Of a stretch of DNA of 64,000 bases, positions 1-10,457 are shown piece by piece; the stretch's first letter is position 1; every line of letters starts with the position of its first letter. Position numbers and translations under genes: made by a program. The notes beneath the pieces were generated by a model. That model saw only the letters and a program-made list of their open reading frames with translations. It searched no databases and was not told where the DNA came from. The stretch is from Blastococcus sp. LR1 (GTDB lineage: Bacteria > Actinomycetota > Actinomycetes > Mycobacteriales > Geodermatophilaceae), in NCBI RefSeq assembly GCF_020166105.1, contig NZ_JAIUJY010000004.1, forward strand, positions 186,001 to 250,000, in the 5' to 3' direction.

Positions 1-1
1 C

Positions 2-310
2 CTCGCGCTCCGCGCAGGCGTCGACGCCTCCGTCGCCAGCCGGCAGGTGGCGACGCTGGAGCGCGCCGGCTACCTGCAGCGCCGCCCCGACCCGCTCGAC
101 GGGCGCGCCAGCCTGCTCCACATCACGCCGCGCGGCCTCGAGGCGCTGACCGCCTCCCGTGCGCTCCGGTCGGAGTGGACCGGCACCGCGCTCGCCGGCT
201 GGGACGACGACGACGCGGTCCGCCTGGCCGACCTGGTCGACCGGCTGCTCGCCGACGTCGAGGCCGCCGCGCAGACCGCGGAACCCACCCGCCAGGGCGT
301 CGCCGGATGA
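2..310 (+). CDS. MarR-family transcriptional regulator, C-terminal part
   Basis: The gene is cut by the window edge; the reading frame is open from base 2 and about 102 residues are visible. The visible part carries the end of a winged helix (recognition helix around 'ASVASRQVATLERAGYLQR', then the wing 'DPLDGRASLLHITPRG') and a C-terminal dimerisation helix, as in MarR proteins. Its stop codon overlaps a possible ATG of the next gene (ATGA at 307-310), so the two are probably co-transcribed. The partner is a 14-TM drug exporter, so this protein most likely represses that exporter and is released by a small lipophilic ligand. The ligand cannot be inferred. Confidence 0.8.
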   Translation, partial: LALRAGVDASVASRQVATLERAGYLQRRPDPLDGRASLLHITPRGLEALTASRALRSEWTGTALAGWDDDDAVRLADLVDRLLADVEAAAQTAEPTRQGVAG

Positions 311-357
311 CCGCCCACTCTTCAGCCCCCTCCGCCGCACCATCCGTCAGGAGTTCC

Positions 358-2028
358 ATGAGCACCACCGCCGCCCCCGAGGCGCCCGTCGAGCAGCAGG
401 GGAAGATGACGCACCGCCAGGTGCTCGAGGCCCTCTCTGGCATGTTGCTGGCGATGTTCGTCGCGTTCCTGTCCGGAACCGTCGTCTCCAACGCCCTGCC
501 GACGATCATCACCGACCTGCGCGGGACCCAGAACCAGTACACCTGGATCGTCACCGCGACCCTGCTGGCGTCGACGGCGACCACGCCCATCTGGGGCAAG
601 CTCGCCGACCTGTTCAGCAAGAAGCTGCTCATCCAGCTGTCGATCGTCATCTTCATCATCGGTTCGATGGCCGCCGGGCTCGCCCAGTCCGTCGAGACCC
701 TCATCGCCTGGCGGGCGGTCCAGGGCCTCGGCCTCGGTGGGCTCCAGGCCCTCGTGCAGATCGCGATCGCCGCGATGATCAGCCCTCGTGAGCGCGGCCG
801 GTACGCGGGCCTCATGGGTGCGGTCATGGCCGTGGCCACCGTCGGCGGGCCGCTGCTCGGCGGCGTGCTGGTGGACACCAGCTGGCTCGGCTGGCGCTGG
901 TGCTTCTACGTGGGCGTGCCGTTCGCCGTCATCGCGCTCGTCCTCCTGCAGCGCACGCTGCACCTGCCGGTGACCAAGCGCCGGGTGCGCATCGACTACC
1001 TGGGTGCCACGTTCCTGACCGCGGCCGTCACCTCGCTGCTGATCTGGGTCACCCTGGCCGGCACCCGTTTCGACTGGGCCTCCACCGAGACGGCGATCTT
1101 CCTGACCGGTGCCGCCGCGGCGATCATCGCCTTCCTGATCACCGAGACGCGTGCGGCCGAGCCGATCGTCCCGCTGCGTCTCTTCCGCGACCGCACCACG
1201 ACCCTGGCGGTCATCGCGAGCATCGCCGTCGGCATCGCGATGTTCGGGTCGTCGGTGTTCCTGGGCCAGTACCTGCAGATCTCCCGCGGCTACTCGCCGA
1301 CCGAGGCCGGCCTGCTCACCATCCCGATGGTCGGCGGCCTGCTCGTCTCCTCGACCGTCTCGGGCCTGCTGATCACCAAGTACGGCCGGTGGAAGGGCTT
1401 CCTGGTGGGCGGTTCTGCGCTCGTCCTGGTCGGGTTCGCCCTGCTGTCGACGATCGACCACGAGACGAACATGGTCCTGCTCTGCGGCTTCCTGTTCGTG
1501 CTCGGCACCGGCATCGGCATGACCATGCAGAACCTGGTGCTCGCCGTGCAGAACACCGTGGCAGCCACGGACCTCGGCGCGGCCAGCTCCGCGGTCGCCT
1601 TCTTCCGCAGCCTCGGCGGCACCATCGGCGTCTCGGTGCTCGGTGCGGTGCTGAGCAACCACGTCGCGGAGCTGATCCGCAGCGGCCTGGCGAAGATCCC
1701 GGGTGCGGTCGAGGCGGCTGCCGCGGGCGGCGGCGACGTCGGGCTGGCGGACTTCGCCGACGCCCCCGCGCCGATCCGCGTGCTGATCGCCGCCTCCTAC
1801 GGCGACGCCACCGGGCGGATCTTCCTGATCTCCGCGGTGCTCGCCGTCATCGCCCTCGTGGCGGTCGTGTTCATCAAGGAGATCGCGCTGAGCACCGACA
1901 CCGGTGACGAGCGCGAGGCGGCGGAGCGTGCGGTGGCAGAGCGCGCGGCGGACCGGCGGGTCGTCGATGCGCAGGCCGGGGCCCCGGTGGTCGCCGAAGG
2001 GACGGTCACGCCGGTCGGCTCGCGCTGA
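358..2028 (+). CDS. MFS drug exporter, DHA2 (EmrB/QacA) family, 14 TM
   Basis: Proton-driven efflux pump of the inner membrane, about 556 aa. The MFS signature loop after TM2 is clear ('GKLADLFSKK'), and motif C of antiporters follows in TM5 ('AVATVGGPLLGG'). The total hydrophobic segment count fits the 14-helix DHA2 group, and the C-terminal tail is charged and cytoplasmic. I chose ATG 358 because AGGAG lies just upstream at 349-353. An in-frame ATG at 307 overlaps the stop of the MarR gene and would add 17 residues of Ser/Ala-rich sequence; it is a real alternative. Operon with the MarR gene. Substrate unknown. Confidence 0.88.
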   Translation: MSTTAAPEAPVEQQGKMTHRQVLEALSGMLLAMFVAFLSGTVVSNALPTIITDLRGTQNQYTWIVTATLLASTATTPIWGKLADLFSKKLLIQLSIVIFIIGSMAAGLAQSVETLIAWRAVQGLGLGGLQALVQIAIAAMISPRERGRYAGLMGAVMAVATVGGPLLGGVLVDTSWLGWRWCFYVGVPFAVIALVLLQRTLHLPVTKRRVRIDYLGATFLTAAVTSLLIWVTLAGTRFDWASTETAIFLTGAAAAIIAFLITETRAAEPIVPLRLFRDRTTTLAVIASIAVGIAMFGSSVFLGQYLQISRGYSPTEAGLLTIPMVGGLLVSSTVSGLLITKYGRWKGFLVGGSALVLVGFALLSTIDHETNMVLLCGFLFVLGTGIGMTMQNLVLAVQNTVAATDLGAASSAVAFFRSLGGTIGVSVLGAVLSNHVAELIRSGLAKIPGAVEAAAAGGGDVGLADFADAPAPIRVLIAASYGDATGRIFLISAVLAVIALVAVVFIKEIALSTDTGDEREAAERAVAERAADRRVVDAQAGAPVVAEGTVTPVGSR

Positions 2029-2044
2029 CCTCCCCGCACAGGCC

Positions 2045-2078
2045 GACGGCCCGCTTCCCCTCGGGGAGGCGGGCCGTC
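2045..2078. terminator. Hairpin terminator between exporter and osmC
   Basis: A perfect 10-bp inverted repeat (2045-2054 with 2069-2078) encloses a 14-nt loop. It sits between two convergent genes, so it could act in both directions. There is no U-tract, as is common in actinobacteria. Confidence 0.7.
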
Positions 2079-2098
2079 GTCGTCGTGGCGGGGCCTCT

Positions 2099-2536
2099 TC
2101 AGCCCTCGAGCGCGGCGTCCAGGGTGATCTCCGTGCCGGTGAGCGCCTTGCTGACCGGGCACCCGGCCTTGGCGGCCTGGGCCGCCTTCTCGAACCCGGC
2201 CGCGTCGAGGCCGTCGACCTCGCCGCGGACCGTGAGCGTGATGCCGGTGATCGCCGGGGCGCCGTCCTTCTGGCCGAGCGTGACGTCGGCGGAGACCTCG
2301 AGCGACTGGGGCGTGCCGCCCGCCTTGCCGATCTCGCTGGAGAGGGCCATCGCGAAGCAGGCCGAGTGGGCCGCCGCGATCAGCTCCTCGGGGCTGGTCG
2401 TCCCGCCTGCCTCGTCGGCCGTCCGCTTCGGGAAGGACACCTCGTAGGTGCCGATCTTGGAGCTGGAGAGCTCGACCTGGCCGGAGCCCTCCTGGAGGGT
2501 GCCGTTCCAGGCGGTACGTGCGGTGCGAGTAGGCAT
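2099..2536 (-). CDS. osmC: OsmC-family peroxiredoxin
   Basis: Thiol peroxidase that reduces organic hydroperoxides in the cytoplasm. At 145 aa it has the normal length. Both catalytic cysteines are present: Cys60 in 'AAAHSACFAM' and Cys126 in 'AGCPVSKAL'. The N-terminal pattern and the 'SPEELIAAAHSACF' block fit OsmC better than the Ohr subgroup. A purine-rich GGAAGAGG lies ahead of the ATG. The gene follows an OhrR-like regulator on the same strand after 99 bp, so it is probably its target. That pairing is slightly unusual because OhrR normally controls ohr. Confidence 0.88.
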   Translation of the reverse strand: MPTRTARTAWNGTLQEGSGQVELSSSKIGTYEVSFPKRTADEAGGTTSPEELIAAAHSACFAMALSSEIGKAGGTPQSLEVSADVTLGQKDGAPAITGITLTVRGEVDGLDAAGFEKAAQAAKAGCPVSKALTGTEITLDAALEG

Positions 2537-2635
2537 GCTGCCTCTTCCGGAGCCGTGGCCGCCTCCTGCTCGGGCGGCACTGTGACCAGCTCCTACCCGG
2601 ACCGGTTGCGCACTACCGTCGTGCGCGGAAGCAGG

Positions 2636-3088
2636 TCAGGCCTGTGCGGCGCCGTTGACCCGCTCGGTGAGCAGCCGCAGCCGGCTCTTGAGGTCGTCGA
2701 ACTCGGCGGCGTCGAAGCCGATGGCACCGATCATCTCCTCCGAGATGGCGACCGACTTCTCGCGCAGCGCGCGGCCGGCGTCGGTCAGCGCGATGGAGAC
2801 CGAGCGCTCGTCCTCGACCCGGCGGTGCCGGCTGACCAGGCCGGCGGCGGTGAGCCGCTTGAGCAGCGGGGACAGCGTGCCGCTGTCCAGCGCCAGCCGG
2901 TTGCCGAGCTGGCCCACGGTCTGGTTGTCGGTCTCCCAGAGCAGCATCATCACCAGATACTGGGGATAGGTCAGCCCCAGCTCGTCGAGCATCGGGCGGT
3001 ACCGCGCGGTCACTGCCCGGGAAGCGGCGTAGAGGGCGAAGCACAGCTGGTCGTCGAGCGCCACGCTCGGCGCCGGCAGAGCGGTCAT
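2636..3088 (-). CDS. OhrR-like peroxide-sensing MarR regulator
   Basis: Transcriptional repressor of 150 aa with a winged helix (residues about 30-100) and flanking dimerisation helices. Near the N-terminus it has 'QLCFALYAASRA', the hallmark of OhrR; Cys16 would be the reactive thiol that is oxidised by organic peroxides to release DNA. The recognition helix region 'DSGTLSPLLKRLTAAGL' also matches OhrR. The downstream gene on the same strand is an OsmC peroxidase, consistent with a peroxide-inducible unit. The ATG start is supported by a TAGACT hexamer 6 nt upstream, suggesting a leaderless message. Confidence 0.85.
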   Translation of the reverse strand: MTALPAPSVALDDQLCFALYAASRAVTARYRPMLDELGLTYPQYLVMMLLWETDNQTVGQLGNRLALDSGTLSPLLKRLTAAGLVSRHRRVEDERSVSIALTDAGRALREKSVAISEEMIGAIGFDAAEFDDLKSRLRLLTERVNGAAQA

Positions 3089-3094
3089 TCCCGC

Positions 3095-3100
3095 AGTCTA
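3095..3100 (-). promoter_or_regulatory. -10 element of ohrR-like gene (leaderless)
   Basis: TAGACT on the minus strand with 6 nt to the ATG at 3088; transcription would begin at or next to the start codon. Confidence 0.55.
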
Positions 3101-3204
3101 GAGCCCTTCGGCCCCTTGACCAGGATCATCGGGCCTCTTTCTCACCTCGCGGGATCCCGGAAGCCGGCCCGGCCCCACCTGTTGCCGGCGGCGAGGTACT
3201 GGCA

Positions 3205-3229
3205 GAGTTGAGCGGAACAGACTCAACTC
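3205..3229 (+). promoter_or_regulatory. HAIR-type inverted repeat (HspR operator) upstream of clpB
   Basis: GAGTTGAG and CTCAACTC form a perfect inverted repeat. Read as TTGAGC-N7-ACTCAA it matches the HspR-associated inverted repeat (CTTGAGT-N7-ACTCAAG) in half-site sequence and in the 7-nt spacing. It lies about 75 bp before the clpB ATG. Known family biology: the MerR-like repressor HspR binds HAIR at dnaK and clpB operons in actinobacteria. hspR itself is not in the window. Confidence 0.8.
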
Positions 3230-3305
3230 GACCGTCGTTGCACAGGTCGATGCGCCGCCCAGGACGGACGGCGATCCGGAACGACGAAAGGACGTGCGTC
3301 CGAGC

Positions 3306-5888
<2,583 letters not shown>

Positions 5889-5891
5889 GAG

Positions 5892-5918
5892 GGGCGCCCT
5901 GTCATGTGCAGGGCGCCC
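5892..5918 (+). terminator. Terminator hairpin after clpB
   Basis: A 10-bp perfect stem (5892-5901 / 5909-5918) with a 7-nt loop lies 3 nt after the clpB stop. Confidence 0.75.
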
Positions 5919-5993
5919 GACGCGGGCCGTGCGGGAGGGGCGACGGCGCGTCGGAGAGAATCGCGGGCACGGGGGACGACGAGCGGAGGCGGC

Positions 5994-6677
5994 ATGACGG
6001 CGGGTCCGGGCGACCAGCACGACCAGGAGCAGGGCGGGCAGCCGCCGGCGTGGCCGTCGCCAGCTCAGCCGCCGCCTGCTCAGCCGCCATCGGCTCAGCC
6101 GCCGGCGTGGCCGTCACCGCCATCCGCCCAGCCGGGCCCGAACCCGCACGCGTTCCAGGGCGGCTCGAAGTGGACGGGGGAGGTGCCGAAGCCCGTGGAG
6201 CGGCCGGTGACGGTCCGCGCCGGGCTGGGCGCCCTGCTCGGCGCCTACTTCCTCGGTGTCGTGGCGTCGGTCGCGATGCTGGTCCGGTTCGACGACGTCC
6301 TCGCCTGGACCGCGGACCAGGACATGCCTCCGCTGGAGACGCCCGGCCTGGAGCTCGACGCCGACCAGCTGGCCGAGCTGCTGCTGCGGGCGACCATCGT
6401 GGTCGGGATCGTGGTCGTCGCGCTCCAGCTGCTGTTCGTCTGGTTCGCCTGGCGCGGCCACAACTGGGCCCGGATCACCCTCTGGGTGTTCGCCGGGCTC
6501 ACGCTGTTCTCCGCGCCGGTGGGCGCGGCCGGTGACGGCGGCCCGCTGCCGTTCGTGACCTCGCTGGGCTGGTTCGAGACGGCGCTCCTCGTGGTCGGCG
6601 TCGTCCTGCTCACGCTCTCGCCGTCCAACGACTGGTACCGCTACCGGAGCTGGCAGCGGGCGACCGGTCAGGGCTGA
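5994..6677 (+). CDS. Proline-rich membrane protein, function unknown
   Basis: A 227-aa protein. The first ~55 residues are low-complexity Pro/Ala/Gln/Ser ('QPPAWPSPAQPPPAQPP'-type repeats), followed by about four membrane segments (near residues 75-95, 133-155, 160-175 and 190-210) and a short cytosolic tail 'SPSNDWYRYRS'. This architecture of disordered Pro tail plus small TM bundle is common in actinobacterial proteins of unknown function. ATG 5994 has GGAGG 5-9 nt upstream; an in-frame open stretch continues further 5' without a better start. The end overlaps the convergent neighbour by 10 bp. Confidence 0.7.
   Translation: MTAGPGDQHDQEQGGQPPAWPSPAQPPPAQPPSAQPPAWPSPPSAQPGPNPHAFQGGSKWTGEVPKPVERPVTVRAGLGALLGAYFLGVVASVAMLVRFDDVLAWTADQDMPPLETPGLELDADQLAELLLRATIVVGIVVVALQLLFVWFAWRGHNWARITLWVFAGLTLFSAPVGAAGDGGPLPFVTSLGWFETALLVVGVVLLTLSPSNDWYRYRSWQRATGQG
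6039..6115 (+). repeat. Direct repeat in the Pro-rich coding region
   Basis: A 20-nt identical word occurs at 6039-6058 and 6096-6115, with partial copies of the CAGCCGCC unit between. It encodes repeated QPPAWPS. This type of repeat can vary in copy number by slippage. Confidence 0.6.
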
Positions 6678-7132
6678 GCCGGGCGTCCGAGCCACTCCCG
6701 GGTCGTGCGGGCCAGCAGGCTCGCGGCGGCCGAGACCGACAGCACGAGCTGCAGCAGCGAGACGACGGTGACGCCACCAGCGGCCACCATCGACGAGAGC
6801 ATCAGCAGGGCCAGGACCGTCGCGGCCAGCAGCCCGGTCCACCTGCCCCACGCACGGCGGCGTTCGACGGCGATCGCCGACACCGCGCAGGTCACGCCGA
6901 GCGCGAGGGACGACGCGAGGTTGATGGTGACGAACTGCTCGGACTCCGCGCGGGTGAGCCCCGCGGTCTCGAGTGCCTGGATCACCCCGTCGCGCCCGAC
7001 GAACGTGATCGCCGCGTAGAGCAGGAGCAGCGCCGCGAGGGCCGCCAGGAGGCCGATGGCGACACGGACCGACGGGGGCTTCTGGGCGGGGCTCGTCGCG
7101 TCCGCGGGACGGGAGGCTGGGGTGGCCGGCAC
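6668..7132 (-). CDS. Small membrane protein, function unknown
   Basis: About 154 aa beginning at GTG 7132. After a short Pro/Ala-rich N-terminus there are about four hydrophobic segments ('VAIGLLAALAALLLLYA', 'NLASSLALGVTCAVSAI', 'TGLLAATVLALLMLSSMVA', 'TVVSLLQLVLSVSAAASLL'). No catalytic motif is visible. It is convergent with the preceding Pro-rich membrane protein and overlaps it by 10 bp. The reading frame is open far upstream, so the start is a guess based on where the sequence becomes protein-like. Confidence 0.55.
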   Translation of the reverse strand: MPATPASRPADATSPAQKPPSVRVAIGLLAALAALLLLYAAITFVGRDGVIQALETAGLTRAESEQFVTINLASSLALGVTCAVSAIAVERRRAWGRWTGLLAATVLALLMLSSMVAAGGVTVVSLLQLVLSVSAAASLLARTTREWLGRPAQP

Positions 7133-7244
7133 CCGCGCAGCCTGGCAGACGGCGGTCCGCCTTCGCCGGCACCGGCGAGGATTTGTCGGCTGAGGCGCAG
7201 AAAAATTGTGCGCGAGATGAATCCGGATCCCGTCCGGCGCGCGA

Positions 7245-8927
7245 ATGCCTGTCGTGACCATGACCGAGCAGGACCCGCGCACCACCTCCGGTGGGAAGGG
7301 CCAGAGCTTCGGCGTCCGCCGGCTCCTGGCCGCGCTGGCCGGGTTGCTCGCCGCGGCCGTCGCGCTCGGTGTCGCCGAACTCGTCGCGGCGCTCGTCGGG
7401 CCCGCCTCCTCGCCGGTCGTGGCCGTCGGGGACGCCGCGATCACGCTCACCCCCGAGCCGGTCAAGGCCTTCGCCATCCGGACGTTCGGCGAGAACGACA
7501 AGATCGCGCTGATCATCGGCACGCTGATCGTCATCGCGCTGTACGCGCTGGTCATCGGACTCGTGGGGCTGCGCAGCCGGCGCCTGGGTGTCCTCGGCAT
7601 CCTGGTCTTCGGGCTGGTCGGCGTCGTCGCCGCCGTGACCCGCCCGGCCGGCGGCATCCTCTACGGCCTGCCCGCCCTGATCGGTGCGCTGGTCGGCGCG
7701 GTCGCCCTGCTGGCCCTGCTCTCCCCGCTGCAGACGCCGCTCGCCGACGAGGACGCCGATCCCGCCGAGCATGCCGTCCGGTCCCCGGCGCAGCACGGTC
7801 TGGCCGGCCGCCTCCGGGACGCGCTCGGCGCCGGTGACCGCAAGGGCGCCGGCATGGACCGTCGCCGGTTCTTCCTCACCAGCGGCGCGGCCGTGGGCGT
7901 CGCCGCGGTCGCCGGTGGCGGTGGCCGCCTGCTCCAGCAGCGCTTCGACGTCGCCGGTGAGCGCAGCGACCTCGCCCTGCCGTCGCCCGCCTCGCCTGCC
8001 CCGGCGCTTCCTGCCGGCGCCGACCTGGCCCCGGGCATCGACGGACTGACCCCGCTCGTCACCCGGAACCGCGACTTCTACCGGGTCGACACCGCCATCT
8101 CGGTGCCGCAGATCCGCCCGTCGGACTACAAGCTGACGCTCACCGGCAAGTTCGACTCCCCGAACACGTACACGCTGCAGGACCTCTTCGACCGCGACGA
8201 CATCATCGAGCGCGACATCACCCTCACCTGCGTCTCCAACGAGGTGGGCGGCCGGCTCGCCGGCACCGCCCGGTGGCTGGGCGTGCCCCTGGGCGCGTTC
8301 CTCCGCGAGAACGGCATCGGGGACGACAGCGACCAGCTTGTCTGCACGTCGCAGGACGGGATGACCATCGGCGCCCCGACGCGCTCAGCCCTCGAGGTCG
8401 ACGACGCGATGCTCGCCTTCGGCATGAACGGCGAGCCGCTGCCGGTGGAGCACGGCTTCCCGGTGCGGATGCTGATCCCGGGCCTCTACGGCTACGTCTC
8501 GGCGTGCAAGTGGCTGACGACGATCGACGCCACGACGTTCAGCGCCTTCGACCCCTACTGGGTCGAGCGCGACTGGGCCGCTCAGGCGGAGATCAAGGTC
8601 TTCAGCCGCATCGACACCCCGGCCCCGCTGCGGGCGTTCCCCGCCGGCCGCAAGCCGATCGCCGGCGTCGCCTGGGCACAGACCCGCGGCATCGCCCGGG
8701 TCGAGGTCAAGGTGGACGACGAGGACTGGGCCGAGGCCGAGCTCTCGCCCGAGGTCGACGCCGACCTGTGGCGCCAGTGGGTGCTGCCCTACGACTTCGC
8801 CGCCGGCCAGCACGACGTCACCGTGCGCGCTACGAGCTCCGACGGCGAGACCCAGACCGAGGAGCGGGCCGCCCCGTTCCCGAACGGTGCCAGCGGCTGG
8901 CACTCCGTCCGGGTGGTCGTCCGCTGA
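7245..8927 (+). CDS. Membrane-anchored molybdopterin-dependent oxidoreductase (sulfite oxidase family)
   Basis: A 560-aa fusion of a membrane module and an extracytoplasmic molybdenum enzyme. Residues about 20-165 hold four TM segments. Around residue 204 there is a second, TAT-like start, 'MDRRRFFLTSGAAVGVAAV', which gives a further TM or export segment. After a Pro/Ala linker comes the Mo-cofactor domain (about 265-450); Cys329 in 'LTCVSNEVGG' is the expected Mo ligand. A dimerisation/Ig-like domain (about 455-560) follows. The family oxidises small substrates on the cell surface; the substrate is unknown. The start could also be ATG 7260. The next gene is a fasciclin lipoprotein, a recurring actinobacterial pairing. 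Confidence 0.88.
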   Translation: MPVVTMTEQDPRTTSGGKGQSFGVRRLLAALAGLLAAAVALGVAELVAALVGPASSPVVAVGDAAITLTPEPVKAFAIRTFGENDKIALIIGTLIVIALYALVIGLVGLRSRRLGVLGILVFGLVGVVAAVTRPAGGILYGLPALIGALVGAVALLALLSPLQTPLADEDADPAEHAVRSPAQHGLAGRLRDALGAGDRKGAGMDRRRFFLTSGAAVGVAAVAGGGGRLLQQRFDVAGERSDLALPSPASPAPALPAGADLAPGIDGLTPLVTRNRDFYRVDTAISVPQIRPSDYKLTLTGKFDSPNTYTLQDLFDRDDIIERDITLTCVSNEVGGRLAGTARWLGVPLGAFLRENGIGDDSDQLVCTSQDGMTIGAPTRSALEVDDAMLAFGMNGEPLPVEHGFPVRMLIPGLYGYVSACKWLTTIDATTFSAFDPYWVERDWAAQAEIKVFSRIDTPAPLRAFPAGRKPIAGVAWAQTRGIARVEVKVDDEDWAEAELSPEVDADLWRQWVLPYDFAAGQHDVTVRATSSDGETQTEERAAPFPNGASGWHSVRVVVR

Positions 8928-8993
8928 ACCCCGGTCCGGCCGCCCGCACCGGACCCACCAGACCCGTCCCGGCCCCCGCCGACGACGAACCCC

Positions 8994-9013
8994 CCGGCCA
9001 CTCCCGTGGCCGG
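8994..9013 (+). terminator. Hairpin between Mo oxidoreductase and fasciclin gene
   Basis: An 8-bp perfect stem with a 4-nt loop (8994-9001 / 9006-9013). It may attenuate rather than end the transcript, since the fasciclin gene follows on the same strand. Confidence 0.5.
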
Positions 9014-9070
9014 TGCACCACCTGAACCGCGACACCGACGTCGCACGGAACTGGACAGGAGCACCACACC

Positions 9071-9733
9071 ATGAAGCGCACCCTTTCCCGCGGCATCCTG
9101 GTCACCGCCGTCTCCACGCTCGCCATCACGCTGAGCGCCTGTGGCGGCTCCGACGAGGGCTCCGAGAGCACGTCGTCGGGCTCCGCCGGCAGCTCCTCCT
9201 CCTCCGCCGAGGAGAGCGAGGCCATGCCGATGTCCGACGCGCCGTTCGGTGCTGCCTGCTCCCAGGTCCCCACCGAGGGCGAGGGCAGCGTCGAGGGCAT
9301 GTCCGACGACCCGGTCGCCACCGCCGCCAGCAACAACCCGATCCTCTCCACCCTGGTCACCGCCGTGACCGAGGCCGAGCTCGGCGACACGCTGAACAGC
9401 ACCGACGACATCACCGTGCTGGCCCCGGCCAACCCGGCGTTCGAGGCCGTCCCGGCCGACGCGCTGAACGGTCTGCTCGCCGACAAGGCTGCCCTGACCA
9501 CGGTGCTCACCCACCACGTCATCCCGGGTCGCCTGACCCCGGAGGAGCTGGCCGGCACGCACACCACGCTGAACAACGACGAGGTCACCATCGAGGGCTC
9601 CGGTGAGGACTTCACCATCGCCATGGACGGCACCGTCGTCGGCATGGAGGCCTCGGTGATCTGCGGGAACGTGCAGACCGCCAACGCCACCGTCTACGTC
9701 ATCGACCAGGTCCTCAAGCCTGCCGGTATGTGA
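9071..9733 (+). CDS. Fasciclin-domain lipoprotein
   Basis: A 220-aa exported protein. The signal peptide ends in a lipobox 'ITLSAC', with Cys24 as the lipidation site. A Ser/Glu-rich linker follows, then one fasciclin (FAS1) domain from about residue 80 to the end, with the typical 'ITVLAPANPAFEAVP' and the histidine-containing 'LTHHVIPGRL' motif. It resembles the mycobacterial MPT70/MPT83 type. It is anchored on the outer face of the membrane beside the Mo oxidoreductase; a role as partner or adhesion protein is inference. ACAGGAG lies 11 nt before the ATG. Confidence 0.9.
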   Translation: MKRTLSRGILVTAVSTLAITLSACGGSDEGSESTSSGSAGSSSSSAEESEAMPMSDAPFGAACSQVPTEGEGSVEGMSDDPVATAASNNPILSTLVTAVTEAELGDTLNSTDDITVLAPANPAFEAVPADALNGLLADKAALTTVLTHHVIPGRLTPEELAGTHTTLNNDEVTIEGSGEDFTIAMDGTVVGMEASVICGNVQTANATVYVIDQVLKPAGM

Positions 9734-9740
9734 TCCATGA

Positions 9741-9809
9741 CCTCCTCCTGATCGCTGGGAGGAGGCACTGCGGGGCCCCCGCCGGACTTCGGTCCGACGG
9801 GGGCCCTGC
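9741..9809 (+). terminator. Double hairpin terminator after fasciclin gene
   Basis: The first stem is CCTCCTCC/GGAGGAGG (9741-9748 / 9758-9765). Directly after it an 18-bp stem (9770-9787 / 9792-9809) closes on a TTCG tetraloop, with only two G-U type positions. A very stable end for the oxidoreductase-fasciclin transcript. Confidence 0.85.
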
Positions 9810-9816
9810 GCGTGTC

Positions 9817-9822
9817 TAGGGT
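9817..9822 (+). promoter_or_regulatory. -10 element of pyrE (leaderless)
   Basis: TAGGGT with 7 nt to ATG 9830. Confidence 0.55.
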
Positions 9823-9829
9823 TCCTCGT

Positions 9830-10384
9830 ATGACGGCACCCACCGCCCTGCCCGACCGCGACCGGCTGCTGCAGCTGATCCTCGACCTCGCCGTGGTGCA
9901 CGGGAAGGTCACGCTCTCCTCGGGCACGGAGGCGGACTGGTACATCGACCTGCGCCGCCTGACGCTGCACCACGAGGGCGCCCCGCTGGTCGGCCGCGTG
10001 ATGCGCCAGCTGACCGGCGACCTGCGCTACGACGTCGTCGGCGGGCTCACCCTGGGCGCGGACCCGGTGGCGACGGCGATGCTGCACGCGGCGTCGGCGG
10101 GGGAGGGCTTCCTGGACGCCTGCGTCGTCCGGAAGGCCGGCAAGGCGCACGGCCTGCAGCGGCGGATCGAGGGCCCGGACGTCGACGGCCGCGCGGTGCT
10201 CGTCGTCGAGGACGTCTCGACCACCGGCGGCAGTCCGCTGACCGCGGCCGAGGCGCTGCAGGAGGCCGGCGCCGAGGTGGTTGCGATCGCCGTCATCGTG
10301 GACCGCGGGGGGCGCCAGGCGGTCGAGGAGGCCGGCTTCGAGTACCGCGCCGCCTTCACCCTCGCCGACCTCGGCCTGGACTGA
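9830..10384 (+). CDS. pyrE: Orotate phosphoribosyltransferase
   Basis: Fifth step of UMP synthesis: orotate plus PRPP to OMP. At 184 aa it has the short actinobacterial length. The PRPP-binding signature is 'AVLVVEDVSTTGGS' (about residues 119-132), preceded by 'VVGGLTLGADPVATAM' and the 'VVRKAGKAHGLQRRIEG' loop that carries the catalytic lysines. The start at ATG 9830 is supported by a TAGGGT hexamer 7 nt upstream. It stands alone here between two terminator-like hairpin regions; other pyr genes are not in the window. Confidence 0.93.
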   Translation: MTAPTALPDRDRLLQLILDLAVVHGKVTLSSGTEADWYIDLRRLTLHHEGAPLVGRVMRQLTGDLRYDVVGGLTLGADPVATAMLHAASAGEGFLDACVVRKAGKAHGLQRRIEGPDVDGRAVLVVEDVSTTGGSPLTAAEALQEAGAEVVAIAVIVDRGGRQAVEEAGFEYRAAFTLADLGLD

Positions 10385-10392
10385 AGTCCAGG

Positions 10393-10413
10393 ATGATCAG
10401 CTGACCTGATCAT
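10393..10413. promoter_or_regulatory. Palindrome with CTGATC half-sites
   Basis: ATGATCAG-N5-CTGATCAT, a perfect 8-bp inverted repeat 9 nt after the pyrE stop. Its half-site recurs at 10458-10474. Confidence 0.5.
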
Positions 10414-10418
10414 TCTGC

Positions 10419-10450
10419 GTCCTGGCTCACCACCGGTGCTGAGCCAGGAC
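10419..10450 (+). terminator. Terminator hairpin after pyrE
   Basis: An 11-bp perfect stem (10419-10429 / 10440-10450) with a 10-nt loop. Confidence 0.7.
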
Positions 10451-10457
10451 GACTGAC

